From contig OX485803.1 in the NCBI GenBank assembly GCA_950295325.1, positions 31,489,554 to 31,553,553 of the forward strand: 64,000 bases of DNA, read 5' to 3'. Positions within the stretch are counted from its first letter, which is position 1; every line of letters begins with the position of its first letter. The notes under the pieces were generated by a model that had not been told where the DNA came from, did no database searches, and was given only the letters and a program-made list of their open reading frames with translations. Shown in pieces: positions 49,560-62,299 of this stretch. Both the position numbers and the translations under genes were made by a program. Source of the DNA: Polytrichum commune (taxonomy: Eukaryota > Streptophyta > Polytrichopsida > Polytrichales > Polytrichaceae).

Positions 49560-49810
49560 TAATGGTGAGTCCGCCCGAGAGGATCCTAAACTACCGGATG
49601 ACAATGGAGAGGTACCCAAATCTGAATGGAGGGGTTGGCGGTTCGATTCCCAGCTGTGATATCTTCTCTCTACTTGACGGACAAACCAAGAGCACACCCA
49701 CCGCAAGGTAGGCAGTAAACCTCAACCTGCACCAAGGGAATCCTTGAGCAGGGTAGGGCCAACATGCTCAAATTCATGTCGGATTATCCGACGTTGTATA
49801 TTATTATAAG
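49560..49810 (+). mobile_element. SINE-like candidate
   Basis: Contains GGTTCGATTCC (49640-49650), an exact pol III B-box type motif, and about 125 bp later the small hairpin GTCGGATTATCCGAC (49778-49792) followed by TTGTATATTATTATAAG. A stem-loop plus simple tail at the 3' end is seen in plant SINE/LINE pairs. No convincing A box or full tRNA fold was found, so it is not called a tRNA. Confidence 0.35.
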
Positions 49811-52800
49811 AACGGCGAGTCCAGTATTTAGTAAACATAATTTCAACTTGAACTTTTTTTAACAATTGAAATCGATCAAGGGAAGGTTGAGTTTAAAGCC
49901 CGTTTAGAGCTCAGTTTGGGAGCTCTCGACTTGAGCTTGAGCTTGCATTCATGGAGATGTTCAGATATTGTTTTGACAAAGCTTTCATCCAAAACCCAAA
50001 AGATACAACATCCACCCAATCGTCAAGTTCTCAATAGTTTGAGTGAGTGTAAAGTGGTCATGTTCAAAGTGAGATTTCAAGGTGGGAATGGTACTTAACA
50101 AAGAAGGATTCATGACAAGTGAAAGAATATTGGAAATATCATTGGTTTGGGGTTCACAAAACAAGAGCTCAAATTCTTGATAGTTTTCCACAAGGTAGAA
50201 GGAAGGTAGTTGAAGATCTTGGTTGAGAAAATGTAGAAAATGGTCAAGGTTTTGTCATGGACGTTTCGCATGGGATCCAACAAGACACCATCTAGACCTT
50301 GTAAGCTCGAAACAAGTTGGAAGCTCTCTCAAGTGGACTTGAGTGAAGGGGTCGTTGCCATTGGAGACACTCCTTTCTCCAAGCTCTCAACGTCACATGA
50401 GCGTTTGTGTTTGGCATGGAGTATGAATAAAGAAGTCTTCTCATTGCTTGGGGGCACACTTCCAATAGTTTCCAAAAGGGGTTGGAATATAACATAGGGT
50501 GGTATTATTTTTTCAAAAATGAAAAGTTTATAACAAAGTTTTTTGAAGTACAAATATGATGCCTCGGACTCCATGTGGATAGATGGCGATTCAGTCATTT
50601 CAACCGTGACCATGACATGTCAATCATCCTCCAAGTTGAATTAATTAGCAGTGACGTTGAGTGTCTAGCAAAATTTGTTTATGCTCAAGGTTAAGTTGAT
50701 TGTGTGCATGCTAGGCCTTATTGGTTAATACTTGAACCATTTGTGATGCAATGTTTACACTACATCTCATCAATAAATGTATATCAAAAGCAATTTTCAT
50801 TGCTATGTGTTTTGTGTATTGGAATCTTGAAAAATGCCTCTATTACTTCTAGTCCTAAGTTATTACTTTCAAAGTATTTTTTGATTCTTAAGATAAATAT
50901 ATAGTTATGAATATAAAAGCTCTAACAATATATGATAATCATATCATCCCATCAAAAGGCTTGCATTCCAATATTATGTAATTATAGGGTCCTCAAAATT
51001 GCCAAAAAAATTAGTACCCCCTAAATATGTTGGACATTGCACATATGTGCAACATTTTAGACTAGGTGACCCCCCATGTCTCATTGGCACGATAGCCAAC
51101 TCTACACTGGAGCTTTTAGCTTGGAAGCTTGAACTATAGATTGTGTTCATAACAATTAGAACTAGGATTCAAGAAAAGATGAACAAAAGACTTGTCCAAG
51201 AGTAATAATGCATTTGAGACATCAAGACATGCACATTGTGAAAAATGAAGTTGTGTGAAAGAGATGTGAAGAATTTGAAAAAAAAAACCCTAATCATTTA
51301 TACTTTGAGAAGTAGTGTGGTCAATTAAACATCGTGGTTGTGTATTTCTCACAAATGACACAATACACACATGCAACTAAAATGTGCTATGACAAGAGTT
51401 GCAATCAACGTCTAAGACTAGAATATGTCATTTCCATCATAGGATTTGCCAATAAAAGTGCATGTATACAATTGCATTATGTTCATATTTCATGCATAAG
51501 TGTCGATTTTGCTTAATGAAACCTCGTTTTATGTGGTGCCTTGATGATTCCCATGTGGGTGTCTATGGCAACATTTGGGTCAAAATCATGAGTTACATTA
51601 TGGAGGACACTTACAAATGTTGAGAGTTTCAAGCTCTCTTTTTGTGGTTACCAAGCCAATGGGTTTCCAAGCATTCTTTCGCTTGTCATGAAATCCTTTT
51701 TGTTTAATATCATCCCCCCATTTTTATCTCACTTTGAGCATGGCCACTTTCCAATTTACTCATAGAGGATCCCAATGTGAGATGGGGTTTAAAAATATTG
51801 CTACTAGAAGTGGAGATAAAAAATAAATTCTATTGGTCACATGGGGAGGAAGCTCCACAACTAGCATGCTAATAGTTGGCCATAGCCAGTAGGGATAATG
51901 ACTTCAAGCATGTTAGTCACTACAACACTTAGATGCTTGGGAATAGAAGTTGGTCATTACTAAATATGTTAGGCACCTTGATACTTATAAGTAGAAATGA
52001 AAGGCAGTTGTGTGCATGCATATAAGAGAGCAACCTTCTTCAAGAGGACTACTCCTTTTGTGCTACTGCAATCACAAGTTTGTACTAGAGCCAAGTGGCC
52101 CCATGAATATTGAAAATTTTCATGACGTGGACATGTTGATTTAATTTCTTTTTGCTAGGTATTTTGGGGCATGGGAGAGAGGCACAAGTGCTAATGAATT
52201 GACAAGCGTCTATAGGGAGCTTTCACTGTATTGAACTTGAGAATTTGTCAAGTTCTCAATAGTTAGAACTTTGGATGTCAGTGTGTAAAATCAAAATATC
52301 AAACTCCTAGAAAATGCAAAGTTCAAGATCTCACCTTGAGCTCTAGTGAAAAGGATACTTGAGGTAGCTTAGAAAGTTAAATGAGACTTCATTTGAAAAT
52401 AATCAAGACTTCATCATTGACAATCCACATGGGATTCATGAATGCCCCACTTAAAGTGTTGTAAGCCTGGGAGACGGTACCCAAGCATAGTTTATCATGC
52501 ATGTCTTTAACGCTTAAGCTATCGGAAGGCGTGTCAAGCAATGGGCATCGCGTTTGTTAGCAGTGGTAGGTAGATCGGGTCACCATGGGTTAATCGGGGC
52601 CCAATTAGCATGAAGTGGGTTAAGATCAGTGTTATATATTGTAGTGTTTCAATAATGTTTTGTATTGTAGTGTACCATGACATGGGGGTCCATGATGGAT
52701 GGATGACACATTTCATGGTTGATGGTAGACAATGCCCATGTTGTCTAATACATGGTGGGCATAGTGTATGTATCATTTGGGGGGGGGGGGGGGGTATGTC

Positions 52801-53150
52801 GTTGGCTTGGAACAAACCCCTCCCACCCCCCCCCCCCCCCGTGATTATTTAATTTTTTGCTAAATTGCTAGGTATTTATGGTTCTGGGAGGGGGTGGCGG
52901 CTGTAATTAGGGTTAAGCAAGAATATCAAGGCTTGATTGGTTAAAGGTGTTGTGTTTGGGAAGTTCCAAGTGTGGAATGTTATACATATTGTCCACAACA
53001 CTTGCACCCACGTACATGCCAATTTATTCACATAAATTGTTACATCTTTCTCATGTGAACATGGCATGTAAATCCAAAGAACTAGTGTTATTGCGGTTGC
53101 TCTAGTGTTTTGCTACAACATTGATGTGTTTTGTATATTACATCACTTGA
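49811..53150. other. Gene-free repeat-rich stretch
   Basis: A repeat at about 50290-50400 (AGTGGACTTGAGTGAA, CCAATGAGAAG-like blocks) recurs, partly rearranged, at 55810-55940 and 56410-56540. A G16/C15 tract pair lies at 52779-52840. No gene recognised. Confidence 0.4.
52779..52840. repeat. Inverted G16/C15 homopolymer pair
   Basis: Sixteen G (52779-52794) and fifteen C (52826-52840) separated by 31 nt. Confidence 0.9.
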
Positions 53151-54902
53151 GTGTCCAATGTTTTGGATAATTTTGTTGTATCCTCGCAAGGTATGTTTTT
53201 CCTTGTGTTGAACACCACAACCATTATTCACTATCGTTCATTTATGGCCTTCCATGGTCAACAATATAGCAAGACCAGAGAAAATATTATGACTTCTAGA
53301 ATACATTTCCCTCATTATAGAACCCAAAATGTTGTTGCGTAGCTACGTTTGCAACATTTGGACACTGTACAATTCGATTGGGCCACTAGAAAAGCCATTT
53401 ATCTGGAATGCCACCAAAGAAACAACATATGAGACATTGTTACGATGTGATTGTTGTAACCCTTGCCCCAAAGGTGTAATTCTTACATCCACCAGCAATA
53501 ACCACACCTTGCATTTTGTGCACGATCTATCCAATATTATAAACTTTGCACATGTGTTCAAAGAGTTGTGTTCCAATGACCCGAAGGCACATGAAATGTA
53601 ACTCCAAACACTTCCCATAGGACCCTTTGATACTCAAAATCTGCACTAGAAGGTTACCATGTGCCACTATAGATGTCATCGAGAAAACAAATTTGTCGAG
53701 CATTGTCTATACAATTTGATTGAGTGGAGGACTTTGTGGTTTGGAAGGAGAAATTTAAGGGTGACAAGTGCCATTACATGTGGACGTGTATCTCTAACAA
53801 CACAAAACAACCACTCATGCAACTGTACATTAACAACGCCCTCTTTGTTGATTGGAAAGAATGTTCTTGGGACACGGGATTGAAGCACAACACTACGAAC
53901 CCAAAACCTTTTGATTTTGACATATATGCTATACTTAATGTCACGGTACTCATTCCATCCTCCTATGTCTTGTAGGTACTAGTGCCATTGGGGCTAGAGG
54001 ACCGCAACATAATCATGAAGGTTATCACTATTAATGACTCTAAATAAATGTAAGTAGACAAAGCAAGGGAAGACAAAACCCACTGATGTTGGTCACATTG
54101 GAAATCATTCCAGAGCACAGTGGGGGGTTTCAACGGAGACGAGCTACAAGGCAAATTTCACCATGAAAGTCCTCTATCTACAAAACCATGTTGCCATGTT
54201 GTGTTTCATAGAAAGAAAACATTGTGATGCCCTTGGGGGGGGGGGATCACTAGCAAAAAACATACAAATTACGTGCGATAAAATATAGGGTCTCATATAT
54301 TGATTATCGGTAAAATTTGTAAAATAATTACATATATTATAGGGTGCTCTACATGTGCTCTACATGATTATATGTAGTATAGCATTTGACATAATATCAT
54401 AAAATTATGTTGGTGGTACATATAAAATACCATGGACATGAAGGGCTAGATATGAAAAATCATATACATTGCACTTCATTTATAAAGAATGGATGAATAA
54501 TTGTTGAAGAGAGCCACAAAGTGCTAATGAATTGACAAGCTTCTATAGAACTATTGTCATATTCCACACCATTGTTCCGATAGCTCAACCACCTCAATGC
54601 CCATTCTCAATCAACTTAATGATGTCTATTGCGGGCTCCAATACACTATTTGCCACATAATTTTGAAGTGATTGTCGAAAGATATTGCTGCACAAGAAGA
54701 TTAACTTTTGCAATCCCACCGACAGATCACAACAGTGATGGAATGCAAGGAAGTCCATCACCTTGTCAAATACCCATTGCCATTGGTGCTTGAATTCCAG
54801 GTTGTTTGCATCATTGAGGCAAAGTTCAAAATAAATTGTAGAGCCATAGAACACCCCCTTCTTGTTTGGAGACTTTTTTTTTTGTCCCAACAAATGTGAC
54901 AT
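53151..54902. pseudogene. Decayed protein-coding-like region, family unknown
   Basis: Several open stretches with non-random composition: + strand 53329-53601 (90 codons; LEKPFIWNATKETTYETLLR) and 53724-53975 (83 codons; QPLMQLYINNALFVDWKECS), and minus strand 54902-54594 (102 codons; HQWQWVFDKVMDFLAFHHCC). None matches a family I know, and strands are mixed. Probably remnants of an old transposon or gene. Confidence 0.25.
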
Positions 54903-56580
54903 GGTACATATTCATGGGAGACAACAAAGTTGTATGTCTTTCCAAGTCAATTGGCCAACATGCATGTGTTACAAACATAGTGCAAGCATGTATAGGCAAT
55001 TATTGTATTTTCTCTCTAGCATATCATCCAACTTGTGCATGCACAAACACAACACATTAGATTTAGTCACAAAAATTTAAAACATTGCACTATACACTAT
55101 AGTTGTACGGTGCACATGCATTAATTTAGGGAGAATATGTACCAAATTTGATGGGCCTCATGGAATGATGTTGACCCGAGGGATTTCGCATAAGTGACCA
55201 ATGTTTCGCTCCCATGACCATGGTCATCCTTGGCATTGCCCTCATCATGTTCTACACTTGATGCTTGTGTAGGGGAGGCACTGGAGATGTGAGTCATGTT
55301 TGTTGGCTATAGTGTTGTAGTCAATGTTTTATCACACTCATTGTGGCCATCTATTGCAGTTGCATGTGACACGAGGGTTTGGAGACCATACTTTTCAAGC
55401 TCAAGATCTTAATTCCTCGGGCAATCCACAGAGGGGGTGCACTCAATTGTCTCCTACATATATGGCAAGTGCCATATAGCCTCAATTTCAGCTACGAACT
55501 GGGTGATGTTGTAGCCATTATCTTCTAGGAACTCATGTTCATTTTAGACATCACATACCACATGCCCATGAAACATTGTGTTTATGCAACAATGAACATT
55601 AGGCCCGTGTTATATTGCAAGTGTTTTGACATGCCATGGGAGTGCATGGGCTTGATTGTGATTCACCCTAGGTAACTACCACAATCCAAACTCCCTACCA
55701 CATGCAGCGTTGCCATGGCCATCCTTCCACCCATCATTGTTGCCTCAAAAACCTCCCCACATTGGAAATTCACAAGCCAAATTATGCCATGGGATATTGT
55801 TCGAGTTCTTAAGTTAAAAGCTCAATTGCAAAGTGGACTTGAGTGAACAAGCATGCTTAAGTTGGAGCTCCATACCAATGAGAAGACCTTTACGTTACAT
55901 TAGAGAGGTTGAGAGCTTGGAGAAAGGAGCATGGATATCATTTGGGGAAGGGGGGGGGGGGTTTGATAATTTGACATTATTAATTTGACCTCCATTATGA
56001 GGATTTATCCAAACACCATCTAAGGCATGCATACATCGCTCAATTATTTTGTTTAATTAGACACATGTATTTCAATGATGTGTGGTTGGACATAGATCAT
56101 CTAAGCACATGCACCATACAAATACATGTTTTACAACGATCGGACTACACCTTCAATTTGTATTAACTATTGTTTACACAATAGTCAACGCAATTAGAGA
56201 GACATATGAATCCATTCAAGGGTATCAAAACCCATGCACTAAGGCCAATAACTAAATGAGGAGAGATCCAATCTTTGTTAATCTTAGATTTGCTCACATA
56301 ACACAAATTTCAAGACGTAAATGTGATCAATAAAAAATGAAGAATAAAACAAACTAAGCTAAAAGCGTGTAAAAGTTCACGTGGTTATGAATTATGCAAT
56401 AAAGGTTTAACCTCTCGAGATGAAAGCTCAAGTTGAAAGTGGACTTGAATGAACAAGCATGCATAGGAGGCTCCCCCACCAATGAGAAGTCTCCAAGTCC
56501 TTCTATCTTCAAGCTCTCCACCTCTCTAGTGTAGTGTAAAGGAGAGCCTAAGTAACAAGCTCCAACTTCCCGTAGTACAA
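54903..56580. other. Repeat-rich intergenic stretch
   Basis: Two copies of a dispersed repeat (about 55810-55940 and 56410-56540) and a G12 tract at 55950-55961. No gene recognised. Confidence 0.4.
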
Positions 56581-57100
56581 AGCCCCCGCTCCGGCGGTTT
56601 CCCATCAATGCCGTCCATGATGACCCTAGCCCCTGCCCGGCCTGCCCGCTCCTCCCCCTCTCCCTCTCTCCCTCTCCCTCTCGCTCTCTCTCGCCATCTC
56701 ACCTTCGCGCACCATTCCAAACCCTCGCCGCACATGGCCGCACTGCAGATCAACACCGCATTTTCGAGGCCATCGTATCCACACATCCACGCCATGCGCG
56801 GCAACGCCTCAGTCTGGATAACATCGGCACAGAAAATCTCACCGCCATATTAGCCTTCTTGTGTTAGGCCTACCTACAGCGCTCACAGGACAAAGAAACA
56901 AGAAACAGCGAGAGATGGTGGAGGTAGTGTCGACGGATGCAGCGCGTATGTCTGGGAATGATGCAATGAGTGTCGGTAGTGGTTGTTCATGCATGGCGTG
57001 TGCCATGCAGCAGGGATGGATGGATCGAAGGATAGAGTGACTCCTGGAAGAGCGCTGCTGGATTGTGAAGAGGATCAGTTTGGAGCCCATGAGTCGTGTA
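56580..57100. other. GC-rich island with CT-rich simple sequence
   Basis: Markedly GC-rich against AT-rich surroundings, with a CCCTCTCC-type run at 56650-56695 and many CpG. Open frames exist on both strands (+ 56608-56853, minus 56804-56526), but neither shows a domain, so no gene is called. It could be a promoter/5'UTR or the first exon of an unrecognised transcript, or distant 5' sequence of the bHLH gene 1.8 kb downstream. Confidence 0.35.
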
Positions 57101-58909
57101 GGTAGATCGAGGATGAGGATTTGTCATCGTGTGATCGGGGCATGAGAGTTCGAGTTAGGAGTGGAAATAAGAAACCGCAAGTGGCGTGCTCGTGTGTTCT
57201 TGAAAGTATTGTGTGCGGTTTCCACCTAGCTCGCTCCCAGTGGAAGAAGATTTTCCGGTGACCTCTGATCAGGTCGCGGGATCAGGGAGAAGAGTTAGAC
57301 AACGTGGCGGTAACAGCCGTGCAGCAGGAACTTGGGCTGATCGGAATCATCTGTCAAGCGATTTCACGTCTACATAAGAAGCAGTGAGTGAACACTATCA
57401 TGTGTACAGGGTGACTACAATGCCAATGTGAGAGTCCTGGTTTAGTGATTATACTTTTGGAAAAAGCCGTGACTCGTCAGCTTTGCGACAGGTTCAGCGA
57501 TTACAGTACATAATCTGCGGAGCGATTCAAGATTGCTTACTCCTGTCCACCTTCTTGTACTTTGATGAATTTTCAATGGTTTTATTCGTTTCCTGCAGTG
57601 GTGGAACTTCTCCTTCATTCCTAGCTTAGCCTGCCTTGAAGCTTAATAATCCCCTAGTTCTGCGGCTCACGTTTGTTATGTATTATTTGCATGCTGAGTC
57701 TAACCTCTATAACTCCCTTCCGTTTAGATTCTGTCATACATTGACGTAGACTATCTCACCCTTTCGTAATGAACCTCCCTGAGCTCCTAATCTCTTCATT
57801 TCTATTCGGCTTGTTTATCTTAATAAAAAATTATTAATGTTTAGACTGTCTTCGTCTTACACTCGCCGTGTAAACAGGCCTAGTCAGCGTATTCGAATTT
57901 CGAAATCAAGCATTGCACCCCTTCTCTTGATCATGTTATCCTCAGGGTCAAGCTTCTGTAAGCCAGTAGTCACAAATTCATAGCAGCTTCCTTTTACCGA
58001 AATGATAACCTAGGCGGCAGTGTCTTACTTAACAAACATTCATTTCATTCCCAAATTCAGTTCTAACTTCAGGTATTATTACCCATTTTTATGGCCAGAA
58101 GAACACTGAAGTCCAACTTTCGTGACTCGTTCCCCAATTGCCAGAATCACAAATGTATGAGACTTCACATCTTGCCCTGGAGTTAGAAACCTCTTACCTT
58201 TCTCTAATTCCTGAATGAAACTATCTGATCGAGTCACAAGAAGTACTGATTTTTTAAACTTCATAGTTCGGTTCAGGATATATTTTCGTCAGTATTAAAA
58301 TGCGGACACCGTGGTTCTGTTGAATTCTTGCCAATCCGTATCAGGAATTGCAATGATAGCTCTTCAGGCTTTTACTTCGACTGAAAAATGGCTCGACAAG
58401 TGTTCGTACTTGAAATACTAGACCCTGCATGAATATATCATGGTTGTTCGTTAGCCAAACTTGCAGAAAAGCATCATCCTGAGAGTCCTCGACATGTTAG
58501 CAGGTACGTTCACATGCAACAGGTCGGACTCAATAACATAATGTCAGTTCGTTATCAATCATCATCACTTCTCTATTTGAGATGGAGGTGGATAGGATTT
58601 GCTCATTCAGAAGAGCAAGGGAGCGCCACCCACTGAGAGTAGCGTGATAGGAAACACGTCTCTGACATATCTTGTTGATCCATCCTCTTCATAACTTTCA
58701 GAACTACTCTGAGGAATAGTCCAGTCGCATGTATCCGAAGAATATTGTCTAGGGATGCGTCATCCTGCCTGGAAAAGACTAGCATTGAGTGGAAATAGAG
58801 ATGCTGAAGATCGTTATAGTGCGTTCAAGAAGAGCAGAAAAATGCAGTTGAATTGATACAATATGGCTACAGTGTGAGCAGGAATTCAAGCAGGATATTA
58901 ATCGGCTGA
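57101..58909. promoter_or_regulatory. Upstream region of the bHLH gene
   Basis: About 1.8 kb with no recognised gene; presumed promoter and 5'UTR, possibly with 5'UTR introns. No TATA box or uORF is called. Confidence 0.3.
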
Positions 58910-60957
58910 ATGGATCAGCTGCGCATGTCGCCAGCCCAATCTGTGCCGCTCTCGCCGTCATCATCGTTTCTGACGAGCGAAGATTTGTACGAGCTTCTCC
59001 AAGGGCGCTTCAGCAGCAGTGCATCCACCACTCCACCGTCGACCTCATTGGGGGTGCCGGACATCACGACAAGGCCATACTCGTACCAGCCGGTCGACGG
59101 AGGGGGTCCAAGCAACCAATTCCTGACGGACCAGGTTACCACTTCAGCCCGGGGTGGCAACTCTCCCTTTTAGAACAGCTGTATCTAAGTCACTTCCAAC
59201 ATTCTTAATGAATAAAATTTGTACTTTCACAAAGAGGAGAAACATGCTTGGAAATAGGGCATTGAGAGGAATCCATTGATACGATTTGTGTCTAAATTAG
59301 GGAAGATTTACATTTTCGAATGTCATTTTTAGAGTTAATGCAAAGCATTTAAAAAAAAAACATGTGTGAGTGTCATCATCCAGATTCTTTAGATATTATA
59401 TTCAGATCCAATTTCTTTCTTAAAAGGTTCTCAGACTTTATAGTCTCAAAAATACGTAAACGTTTCTCCCAAATAATACTTCTTAGAAATGCTTTAGCAG
59501 TTCCAAACCATGTTCTAAAGACAGTGACCCCTGCGAGTGCTACAGATAGTTGCCACCCCGGGCACTTCAGGCACCTTAAAAATGGAGCTCGACATTGGGG
59601 ATTTCATGTCAAACTCCTACAACTGGGTGCCCACGCAGCTCTACAACGACTCCCTGAGCTGTTTGACTTACAATTCCAACAGTTTGCCCGAGCCGACGCT
59701 GCCTGAGGCACACGTTACCAACAACCTCTCGTCATCTAACCAAACGTGCCCTCAAATTCAAGCACTCCGAGACTTTATGGTGTATGGGAACATGGCCAAT
59801 CCAAGTGTGGCCTCACCTCACCCATCCTCGACAGTCAGTTCACGAGTTACCACTCCTGCAGCGAGCTCATTATTCTACCAACTGGAGGGTACAGCGACCG
59901 ACTCGCTCCTCCGTACTTCGGGAGGTATCGGCTGCTCCTCGCAATCGTCGAAGCAACCGGATATGAGCTTGGCGTACCGCGCACTTTGTTCTGAAATCTA
60001 CGCGACTGACCGCAGCCCCCACCGCAGTCAATTCCAACGCGAAAACCACATATTAGCGGAACGTCAGCGACGGGAGGAGATGAATGAGAAATTCTCCGCG
60101 CTCCGGGCCATGATCCCCAAAGCCACAAAGGTACTATTGCAAGAAGTGACTGTAAGCAACCCTGTTTTGTTTCGCTCAAGCTTAGACAAAGATTATCATA
60201 ATGGATCGAATAAATGAAACGACCATCTGTAAATAGTGTATTTGTTTAAGCAGGTTATGGGTAATATTGATGGAGCGATTTCTGTGGTCTCCAAAATGCC
60301 TTCATCGATTGAATTGCTACCCTATCAACGTAATTCTTTATCTACTCACAGACTCTTTGTGAAGTTACTTTGAATCAACGGCAATAACTCGCACAAATGG
60401 CTGTAAAACAGGAAAAGCTCCCCAAAGCCTGCATGGACACCAGATGAGGCTTTCTGGAATTATTTGTAGAGCATACAAATGTCGAACTTCGCCTGTCAAG
60501 TTCATAACCACCTCAAAACATATACATACTTAAGGTCGCCATTTTTGCGCAAGAAGACTTTATTTTCAGACACTTACAATGAACTGCATAGATGGCTTAC
60601 GAACTATTCAATTGTGTCCGACAGAAAGACAAGGCATCAATCGTGGGTGACACGATTGACTATGTGCTAGAGCTTGAGAAGCGCCTCAAGCAGCTCCAGG
60701 CGTGCAAGGACTCAACGGCAGCAGGTGCATTCTTCAAGTCGTTGAAGAGGAAGACGCCGTACGGGCGTTGCGATGACAGCACGAACAATGACTTTTCGGC
60801 AATGGATGCTTTCAGTAAGCCCGGCGGCAGTGCCCCTTCATCCGACGAAAGCATACAACAAGCCGGTGGTGCCCGAAGACTTCTGTCCTCGCCGACGCTG
60901 GAAGCACACTCCGCCGTGAGCTCACCCTCCGACCAGGTCACAGAAGAATCAAAGTTG
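58910..60957 (+). CDS. bHLH transcription factor (three exons seen, 3' end not found)
   Basis: Nuclear DNA-binding regulator of the plant basic helix-loop-helix family. Exons: 58910-59134, 59546-60130, 60625-60957; each join is phase 0 with GT-AG borders. Residues 240-270 form the basic region, helix 1 and loop (RENHILAERQRREEMNEKFS, then ALRAMIPKATK). His243, Glu247 and Arg251 give the H-E-R pattern expected for E-box binding. Helix 2 (KDKASIVGDTIDYVLELEKR) opens exon 3; an intron splitting the domain at this loop is common in plant bHLH genes. N-terminal residues 1-239 are Ser/Thr/Pro-rich with an EDLYELLQGRF motif near the start. After 60957 a strong GTATGT donor suggests a further exon. 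No ACT-like C-terminal exon was found up to 64000, so the gene may run out of the window. Reading through instead gives a stop at 61122. Confidence 0.8.
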
Positions 60958-61348
60958 GTATGTCCTGCCTGCAACCTCATTTGCTGGAAATTAGTAACCC
61001 TTAGAGTCGCAGGGGTACACTTCAAATCAAAGATGCATTGCAAAAATATGATTTGCATGTCTAAGTTGGAGCTAATAAAAAATGATGTGAAGGGTGGATT
61101 CAAGACTACACCATATGTTTAGATTTAGCAACACTAGCATTAGTCATATCATTACTCAACTAATGAGTTGTGTTCATTAGCTTAGCAATAGATTCGAGAA
61201 GAAAGACTCCAGATGTTGGAATCCCACTGCTTTAGACTGAATTTAAAAAACAAGGCAGTTGAACACAACACATCAATGAAGTAATGTTATGAGCGCCCAC
61301 ATAATCAATTTACGAGTAGTCTTATTCAACATAACATTGCACATCGAT

Positions 61349-61452
61349 GTGGGCCCTCATAATATAATAGTGGGATGATGGAAGTTCAATCTGACTCTGA
61401 GTCTCTTTGCGCAGCTTTTCAAGCATCCCACTATTATATTATGAGGACCCAC
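61349..61452. repeat. Hairpin with 29-bp arms downstream of the bHLH exons
   Basis: Arms 61349-61377 (GTGGGCCCTCATAATATAAT then AGTGGGATG) and 61424-61452 pair with one mismatch around a 46-nt loop. Probably a small MITE or foldback; a hairpin RNA is possible but unsupported. Confidence 0.75.
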
Positions 61453-61961
61453 AAAACGAGAGTCGAACACTAAGTAATATTATAAAGTGCAACTAATAAT
61501 CTTTCTAATCAACCAAAACCTTTTGAGATTTTCTATGATTGGCTAAGAATTCAAGTTGCTTAAGGAGGATGGAGAATGATAAAACCATCATATCAATAAT
61601 CTTGGCCAGTTTTCTCATATTATCAACTTTATAACAAAAGAAAAGTTTGAGCCTTTCAACACAAAATGTCAGTTATGAAATATTAGATCGCATTATAAGT
61701 AGGAAATTTGAGTGAGAACTTCTAGGAGAAACATACATAGAAATAAAAATAACATAACATAACATATCAAATGGAAGTGACGAGGTTTTATTCAAAAAAA
61801 AGTTGTGACCAATTCTAAATCACTTGAATCTTTAGGAGTTATAGGCCAGGTTGGTGCTTAGAGCTTTCCTTCATAATAAGATTTTCAGCTAATATTAAGC
61901 ACAGATGGCGTTTTATAAATTTCCTTCAATCAATGTTGGCTTGACCCCAAGATCTTAACCT

Positions 61962-62053
61962 GGATCCTATGGGGTCTCCCATAGACCTAAAGCCTAAGAC
62001 CTAAATAGTCCTCGGATGGGTAACTTTCCTAGCACTTGATTTTGGTGCACTCC
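61962..62053 (+). repeat. 5S rRNA-derived repeat (Cassandra- or SINE3-like), copy 2
   Basis: GGATCCTATGGGGTCTCCCA matches the middle of 5S rRNA loosely; CTCGGATGGGTAACTTTCCT and the following CACTTGATTTTGGTGCACTCC match its 3' third more clearly. Downstream 62054-62300 is similar to 23337-23580, including TTGTCCTTGG-GGAGATTAGGTG. Diverged, not a working 5S gene. Confidence 0.55.
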
Positions 62054-62299
62054 ACCACCTATGGGCCACCAATCGTAGAGGAAATATCATAATGAACCGC
62101 ATATTTTCAACCAATCATGTGGGAACCTAGAGGCTTGTCCTTGGGGGAGATTAGGTGTGGGCCAGTTATCCATGCCCATTCACTTGATGTTCACCTTTGA
62201 GTGAAGGCAATAGTTTTTTGGGGTCTTCCAATTCTCATGATATCCATTTTGGGATAGCATATAGACTTAGACCAACTTGAAGATGAAGTAACATCATAA

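Noticed and set aside
49640-49650. tRNA gene suggested by GGTTCGATTCC
   Set aside because: No acceptor stem, D-arm or A box could be placed around it; kept only as a SINE-like candidate.
59362-59994. Alternative frames over bHLH exon 2
   Set aside because: Only the frame reading into the HLH domain joins exon 1 and exon 3 in phase.
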